Position numbers and translations under genes: made by a program. From contig CAZTGE010000142.1 of NCBI GenBank assembly GCA_964612995.1, positions 1 through 9,986 of the forward strand: a DNA stretch of 9,986 nt. Reading direction: 5' to 3'. Numbering within the stretch: position 1 is the first letter of the stretch; the number at the start of each line of letters is the position of its first letter. The notes under the pieces were generated by a model, which did no database searches, had not been told where the DNA came from, and saw only the letters and a list, made by a program, of their open reading frames with translations. The stretch comes from SLQH01 sp964612995 (GTDB lineage Bacteria > Planctomycetota > UBA11346). This document shows positions 7,201 through 9,986 of the stretch, in pieces.

Positions 7201-7561
7201 CCCACGCACCAGCCGCGAGGCCTGGATGCGTCCGCTGCTCGGCGGCAAGCCGGACCAGGTGGCCGCGTGGCAGGCCAAGGTCGACCGCGCCGTGGCCGCG
7301 GCCGTCGATCATGCCGACGAGATTCTGTGTGCGGAGCGCGAGCGTGCCCTGGAGACGCTCGCTCCGGCGCTGGGTGCGGATGTCGCCGTGGCCAGGGCGC
7401 GGGCCGAGGGTGCGACCGCCCGCCTCGGTCGGGGGCACCAGGACGTCGAGCGCTTGCGCGACGAGGCCGCGGCCGAGGTCGCGGAGGTCGAAGCGCTGCT
7501 CGCGGCGATCCGCGGCGCGCAGCTGCGGGTGGCTTCGGCGGCCTACATCGTCATCGCATGA
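4229..7561 (+). CDS. RapA/DpdE-like SNF2-family ATPase (helicase)
   Basis: The 1110-aa protein is a superfamily 2 ATPase of the SNF2 type. Residues 1-115 look like the small beta domains seen at the N-terminus of RapA. RecA lobe 1 has the Walker A motif DEVGLGKT (198-205, K204), Walker B DECH (299-302) and SATP (328-331). After an insert of about 290 residues, lobe 2 starts near 619 and has GGEGRNFQF (682-690) and motif VI QRIGRVDRLGR (708-718). A helical, charged segment (about 1010-1095) closes the protein. GEGRNFQF and the motif VI context resemble RapA, which recycles RNA polymerase. RapA is shorter (968 aa in E. coli), and the N-terminus and the stretch after motif VI also recall DpdE, the SNF2 protein of the dpd DNA 7-deazaguanine system. 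No other dpd gene is in the window. All catalytic motifs are intact. It stands alone, preceded by a hairpin array and converging on the P-II gene. The exact role (polymerase recycling, DNA translocation, defence) is open. Confidence 0.8.
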   Translation: MAIGSLVAVPELQSEGPARLLRQKPGWLDIRFLRSGAEMTQEAARVVRYCLLPGTRVELASDEGARQGTIGAGAPQTDSASGLIRYPVRCDDGTELTADERSIVMVPPAVDPVEQLRTAAFHDQRPRFGRAGAPRPPEPWGPLTFCAREDLLRWRDGAWMNTGGVIALAGARIRPLPHQILTARRVLADRQVRYLLADEVGLGKTIEAGLVMQSLLAMRPQMRVLVVVPGALVSQWFVEMYLKFGGRRFVMYDSNRLEEVRGNPWTEQFVIASSRALETLSGKQALRFAAASWDMVIVDECHRMQPGGSLYKRVAMLSKRAPHVLLLSATPGRQHADSYLALLHLLQPDAYALDDAEGFTRRLAAQGRVLELLLDTRVAREPGQRAEVAAAWVAALPGDPLLAECAQAWAAAAPEAVPAATESLVAHVRENHRLDHRVIRHRRQVLARLSATTGVGGVSLASRTCEWIGYSEDPRGQQLRSTLDAYRAELVRLHRVGEHIAPRLAHWLLQLELGAAAHPRVLERMLAMRGAVLAEPEEYEEYRLRSDPNATLAQVLRPDLSEAETMAHIAVSAACFIDPDEAPLLRALRAAADEACRRVPPRTLALARRIVAFWEDSPDEKVLVFTTSSLAVLEIAEVLGKELGRDRIVTFGAHQDAIEREAAARRFRHEDRCAVMVSDPLGGEGRNFQFVSVIAHHDLPWSVAAVEQRIGRVDRLGRDGEVLSWVLEQEGGADPISAWARILDEAVGVFTASSSGLEFVHDAVEVRSLLTALDAGPEALRAQCAALTALVAAERSERDEREDALYHEGEGIYRRAAEDAAAMVAATVPVRAVCRWLRGMGGAARRDEDAGTHHLRPRGENEWVDGAFDRELALRHEELAFFAPGNELVDGVVADAAAADWCGANAWRVSPDDGCRRWEGVRIAYEFVPDVAGLLATGAPLEAMRRVLARTELARPVRLIRCADGGVETDAAIHARLATAFDPNRGDAVLSPRTSREAWMRPLLGGKPDQVAAWQAKVDRAVAAAVDHADEILCAERERALETLAPALGADVAVARARAEGATARLGRGHQDVERLRDEAAAEVAEVEALLAAIRGAQLRVASAAYIVIA

Positions 7562-7611
7562 TGGTTTTTGCGGTTGCTCGATGATTCGCGTGGCCGGCGA
7601 GAAGCTCTCTT

Positions 7612-7634
7612 CACAGGGGGCAACGCCCCCTCTG
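7612..7634 (+). terminator. GC-rich hairpin after the helicase gene
   Basis: AGGGGGC (7615-7621) and GCCCCCT (7625-7631) form a 7-bp stem with an AAC loop, extended by two more pairs after one mismatch (7612-7613 with 7633-7634). It lies 50 bp after the helicase stop in the convergent gap. No T-run follows on either strand, so it is either a rho-linked stop, a 3'-end stabilizer or unrelated. Confidence 0.3.
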
Positions 7635-7654
7635 ATAGGAGCCTCAACGATGCG

Positions 7655-7685
7655 AAAGCGCGCGCCGGGCAAGCCCGGCGCGCGC
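7655..7685 (-). terminator. Probable terminator of the amtB-P-II operon
   Basis: Perfect 13-nt complementary arms (7658-7670 and 7673-7685, all G+C) form a very stable hairpin. On the minus strand they are followed by TTT (AAA at 7655-7657 on the plus strand). It lies 35 bp after the P-II stop, as expected for an operon terminator. The T-run is weak, but the stem is exceptionally strong. It may also stop read-through from the helicase. Confidence 0.55.
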
Positions 7686-7719
7686 AGGATGCTCTGCCGC
7701 GTTGGCGCTGCGGGTCGCG

Positions 7720-8067
7720 TCAGATGGCTTCGTTGCCCTTCTCTCCGGTGCGGATGCGGATGCATTCCTCGAGCGGCACGACGAAGATCTTGCCGTCGCC
7801 GATGGCGCCTTCTGAACCCGAGCGTGCGGCTTTGATGATCGCATCGAGCGTCGGTTCGACGAACTCGTCGTTGACTGCGATCTCCAGCTTGACCTTGCGT
7901 AGTAGGTTGACGGTATATTCGTGGCCGCGGTAGACCTGGGTTTGGCCCTTCTGGCGGCCGAAGCCCTGGCAGTCGCTGACCGTGAGCCGGACGACCTCGA
8001 TCTCGTTGAGGCCTTCCTTCACGGCTTCGAGGCGGGACGGTTGGATGATGGCGATGATGTACTTCAT
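7720..8067 (-). CDS. glnK: P-II family nitrogen regulatory protein (GlnK type)
   Basis: The 115-aa protein is a trimeric P-II signal protein, which senses ATP/ADP and 2-oxoglutarate and binds AmtB and other targets. The family pattern is complete: core strand MKYIIAIIQP (1-10), T-loop GFGRQKGQTQVYRGHEY (35-51) with the uridylylation residue Y51 and Y46, the nucleotide-binding segment GAIGDGKIFV (87-96) and ECIRIRTGE (101-109). The length is close to the usual 112 aa. Its place directly after amtB argues for GlnK over GlnB, although the gene order (amtB first) is the reverse of the enteric glnK-amtB operon. The T-loop (VYRGHEYTVNLLRKVKLE) is a variant of the enteric form (LYRGAEYMVDFLPKVKIE). 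A 70-bp gap with a strong hairpin separates it from amtB. Only a weak purine stretch (GGGAAA) precedes the ATG. Confidence 0.93.
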   Translation of the reverse strand: MKYIIAIIQPSRLEAVKEGLNEIEVVRLTVSDCQGFGRQKGQTQVYRGHEYTVNLLRKVKLEIAVNDEFVEPTLDAIIKAARSGSEGAIGDGKIFVVPLEECIRIRTGEKGNEAI

Positions 8068-8097
8068 GGTGGTTGTTTCCCGATGGGTTTGATGGCG

Positions 8098-8132
8098 ACG
8101 GCCGTCCGGACGCGGGGCGTCCGGACGGCCGT
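8098..8132 (-). promoter_or_regulatory. Strong intercistronic hairpin between amtB and the P-II gene
   Basis: ACGGCCGTCCGGACG (8098-8112) is an exact inverted repeat of 8118-8132, giving a 15-bp perfect stem with a 5-nt loop. It starts 6 bp past the amtB stop. On the minus strand no T-run follows, so a simple intrinsic terminator is unlikely. It could protect the upstream mRNA end, attenuate transcription into the P-II gene or mark a processing site. Each role would set the ratio of AmtB to P-II. Confidence 0.5.
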
Positions 8133-8137
8133 GCGGC

Positions 8138-9598
8138 TCAGTGGCGTTCGCCGCCGATGGCGTAGGCGGTGACGCCGTGTTCGCCGAGGTCCAGGCCCTC
8201 CTCTTCTTCGTCCTCGCTGACGCGGATGCCCATTGCGGCCTTGAGGATCAGCCAGAATACCAGGGCGGCGGGGAAGCAGAAGGCGGCGTAGGTCAGCACC
8301 GTGAGCAGCTGGGGCAGGAACGGCTGCGGGTCGTGCATCAGAGCGGGAACGGCGCAGAACATGGTGCCGAGGATGCCGCAGACCAGGTGGACGGAGAGCG
8401 CGCCGACCGGGTCGTCGAGCTTGAGCGCGTCGAACAGCAGCACGGCGAAATAGACCGCGAGTCCGCAGATGATGCCGATGATGAAGGCGCCGGGCAGGCT
8501 GGCGATGTCGGCGTTGGCGGTGATGCCGACCAGGCCGGCGAGGATGCCGTTGAGCGCCATCGACAGGTCGGGCTTCTTGCCGTGGAACCAGCTGACCAGC
8601 CCGGCGGTGATGCCGCCCAGGGCCGCGGCGATGCTGGTGGTCACGCAGACGTAGGCGATCGAGGCCGGGTCGGCGCTGAGCACCGAGCCGCCGTTGAAGC
8701 CGAACCAGCCGAACCAGAGGATGAACACGCCGACCGCAGCCATGGGCAGGTTGGAGGGCAGGATCGCACGGACCTCGCCATTCGGGCCGTATTTGCCCTT
8801 GCGCGCGCCGAGGACGATGATCCCGGCCAGGCCGCCCCAGCCGCCGACGCTATGCACCAGCGTCGACCCGGCGAAGTCCTTGGCGTGGCCGAGCACGCCT
8901 GCGCCCCAGACCCAGGAGCCGGCGATGGGGTAGACGATGCCGACGTAGAAGACGGTGAAGATGAGGAAGGTGCTGAGTTTGATGCGCTCGGCGACGCAGC
9001 CCGAGACGATGGTCATCGCGGTGGCGGCGAACATGCCCTGGAACAGGAAGTCGGTGTAGACCGGGTAGGAAGGGTAATATTCACGGCCCATGTGCGCGGC
9101 GCCCTCTTCCCAGCCAGGGACGCCGAATCCGGCGAAGCCGAACCATTTGCCGAGCATCCAGTTGCTCTCGCCCGGGTACATCACGCCAAAGCCCCACAGG
9201 CAGTAGAGCGCGAGCCCGATCGTCGGGACCATGGTGTTCTTGAACAGGATGTTGACCGTGTTCTTCGATTGGCAGAGCCCCGACTCCAGCGTGGCGAAGC
9301 CGAGATGCATGATGAACACCAGGAAGGCGGCGATGAGGATCCACAGGTTGTGGACCAGGAATTCGAGGTCGAGGACGGTGACCAGCTCCGGGCCATCGTC
9401 GGTCTGTTTGACCAATGCATCGGCGGTGGCGGCGGGTGCGTCTGCGTTTTCGATGGTCGCGCCTTCGTCCATCGGCGTGGGCATCGTGGTATCGGTGGCG
9501 GTATCCGGTGCGGGCGCGGCGTCGGCCGCCCAGGCGGCGTGGCCGAGGCCGATGAGCAAGGCCAGCGCGGCGAGTGTGGTGGTGAGGAAGCGTCGCAT
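8138..9598 (-). CDS. amtB: Ammonium transporter, Amt family
   Basis: The 486-aa inner-membrane protein conducts ammonium/ammonia. Residues 1-24 are a clear signal peptide ending AWA, followed by an acidic Ala/Pro/Thr-rich periplasmic stretch (25-72). About eleven hydrophobic segments run from 76 to 457. Pore residues are in place: D241 and H249 in DFAGSTLVHSVGGW (E. coli D160 and H168) and H404 in LSVHLVCGILGT (H318), the twin-histidine pair. The C-terminal tail (about 458-479, GIRVSEDEEEEGLDLGEHG) is the conserved cytoplasmic motif that contacts P-II. The protein is longer than E. coli AmtB (428 aa) mainly because of the N-terminal extension. The ATG at 9598 has a G-run about 8 nt upstream and gives a complete signal peptide. 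Transcription continues into the P-II gene. Confidence 0.95.
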   Translation of the reverse strand: MRRFLTTTLAALALLIGLGHAAWAADAAPAPDTATDTTMPTPMDEGATIENADAPAATADALVKQTDDGPELVTVLDLEFLVHNLWILIAAFLVFIMHLGFATLESGLCQSKNTVNILFKNTMVPTIGLALYCLWGFGVMYPGESNWMLGKWFGFAGFGVPGWEEGAAHMGREYYPSYPVYTDFLFQGMFAATAMTIVSGCVAERIKLSTFLIFTVFYVGIVYPIAGSWVWGAGVLGHAKDFAGSTLVHSVGGWGGLAGIIVLGARKGKYGPNGEVRAILPSNLPMAAVGVFILWFGWFGFNGGSVLSADPASIAYVCVTTSIAAALGGITAGLVSWFHGKKPDLSMALNGILAGLVGITANADIASLPGAFIIGIICGLAVYFAVLLFDALKLDDPVGALSVHLVCGILGTMFCAVPALMHDPQPFLPQLLTVLTYAAFCFPAALVFWLILKAAMGIRVSEDEEEEGLDLGEHGVTAYAIGGERH

Positions 9599-9673
9599 GC
9601 AGGGTCCCCCCGGTCAGGACATGGAATGTGAGAAAACGATGAAGATCGGCCCCATACCGATCTCGCTGTTCTT

Positions 9674-9690
9674 AACAAAGAGCAGGCCAA
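9674..9690 (-). promoter_or_regulatory. Candidate sigma54 promoter of amtB
   Basis: Read on the minus strand, TTGGCCTGCTCTTTGTT matches the sigma54 pattern YTGGCACG-N4-TTGCW at the -24 GG and the -12 TTG with correct spacing. It differs at two bases after GGC and at the -12 C (T here). Transcription would start near 9663, about 65 nt before amtB. amtB genes are classically NtrC/sigma54-dependent, which makes the match more credible. No good sigma70 promoter was seen nearby. Confidence 0.35.
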
Positions 9691-9816
9691 GCCGACGGAA
9701 TTGGCGGGATTCCGTGTAATCGTCTGTTTGAACGCGATTTATGGTATCGGCGGCATCCACGGCAGGCGTTCGCTGATCGAGCAGTGAGCGACCACGCAGG
9801 CTATTCACAGCGCAAG

Positions 9817-9833
9817 TGCGCAGAAATCACGCA
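9817..9833. promoter_or_regulatory. Weak NtrC-like dyad upstream of amtB
   Basis: TGCGCAGAAATCACGCA has TGCG/CGCA ends and an A/T-rich centre at the 17-bp spacing of NtrC sites (TGCAC-N7-GTGCA), with three half-site mismatches. It is about 155-170 bp above the predicted sigma54 start, a usual enhancer distance. The match is weak and may be chance. Confidence 0.15.
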
Positions 9834-9907
9834 CCGCCGCGCGTTCCACGATGGGGATTGCGCGATCGATCACCGAAGAGGTCTCTCACGGAGGCGGAGA
9901 CACAGAG

Positions 9908-9986
9908 ATGGATGAGAATGATATCGGTATTCGAGCCCTGACAGAGGGGCGCAGGCCCGCAAGGCTGGCCGATTCGGGGTCCAAAG
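9908..9986 (+). pseudogene. Possible 5' fragment of a GxxExxY-type gene, cut by the window edge
   Basis: An open frame starts at ATG 9908 with MDENDIGIRALTEG and stays open to the end of the window (26 codons). The first seven residues resemble the N-terminus of GxxExxY family proteins (MNENE-I/L-), but the usual continuation VDAAxxVHRxLGPGLLE is missing. The leader at 9882-9907 is a purine-rich run with CACGGAGG and GAGACACAGAG, similar to the CACGGAG repeats often seen before such genes. It may be a decayed copy, or the similarity may be chance. The other bases of 9691-9907 show no gene I can support. Confidence 0.25.

Noticed and set aside
7551..7569. An intrinsic terminator at the helicase stop with T5 at 7565-7569
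   Set aside because: Only a 4-bp AT-containing stem (CATC/GATG) precedes the T-run, too weak for termination.
3818..7765. A 1315-codon open frame on the minus strand opposite the helicase gene
   Set aside because: It is antisense to a gene with all SNF2 motifs in order. Its product is low-complexity, rich in R, H, A and G, with no recognizable domain, which is typical of shadow frames in GC-rich DNA.
8141..9631. A 496-codon open frame on the plus strand opposite amtB
   Set aside because: Its product is a D/E/G/A/R-rich low-complexity sequence with no domain, and the other strand encodes a clear Amt transporter with signal peptide and pore residues.
9782..9800. A second sigma54-like site further upstream of amtB
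   Set aside because: The GG and GC elements are 9 nt apart instead of the required 10, and the other consensus bases are poor.
9614..9808. A 64-codon minus-strand frame just upstream of amtB, a possible leader peptide
   Set aside because: It covers the proposed promoter, has no good ribosome site and no recognizable sequence. It could be a chance open frame in lower-GC DNA.

Overview
The window is GC-rich DNA (roughly two thirds G+C by eye) from what is most likely a gammaproteobacterium. A purple sulfur bacterium of the Chromatiaceae or a relative would fit the base composition, gene content and compact repeats, but this placement is an inference from general resemblance. No gene here is diagnostic.

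Layout, left to right. Positions 1-380 are non-coding: a probable rho-independent terminator of an upstream gene, two further perfect hairpins, and a sigma70-type promoter. Next comes a two-gene (+) operon: type II citrate synthase (381-1691), then a DHH/DHHA1 phosphoesterase of the NrnA type (1688-2686) whose GTG start overlaps the citrate synthase stop. After an 82-bp gap with an 18-nt perfect palindrome lies a divergent RlmN/Cfr-type radical SAM methyltransferase (2769-3773, +). Positions 3774-4228 carry no gene but are packed with perfect hairpins. The first part (3810-4033) is bounded by near-perfect inverted repeats and looks like a small non-autonomous mobile element. A large RapA/DpdE-like SNF2-family ATPase (4229-7561, +) follows. 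Convergent to it is the ammonium operon on the minus strand: amtB (9598-8138), then a P-II gene (8067-7720), separated by a 15-bp perfect inverted repeat. Positions 9599-9986 hold the amtB control region, with a candidate sigma54 promoter, and a purine-rich leader before the start of a possible decayed small gene.

How the genes relate. AmtB and the P-II protein form a classical unit: the transporter channel and the signalling protein that plugs it when nitrogen is plentiful. Citrate synthase supplies the 2-oxoglutarate that P-II proteins sense, but its closeness here may be chance. The NrnA-type enzyme degrades short RNA and/or 3'-phosphoadenosine 5'-phosphate and appears translationally coupled to citrate synthase. 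The methyltransferase and the helicase each seem to have their own promoter. In both, a TANNNT -10 hexamer sits exactly at -12 to -7 from the ATG, predicting leaderless mRNAs.

I found no complete new multi-gene system. The strongest leads are the hairpin array with terminal repeats (3810-4033), the orphan RapA/DpdE-like helicase beside it, the atypical RlmN-like enzyme, and the matched leaderless promoters.
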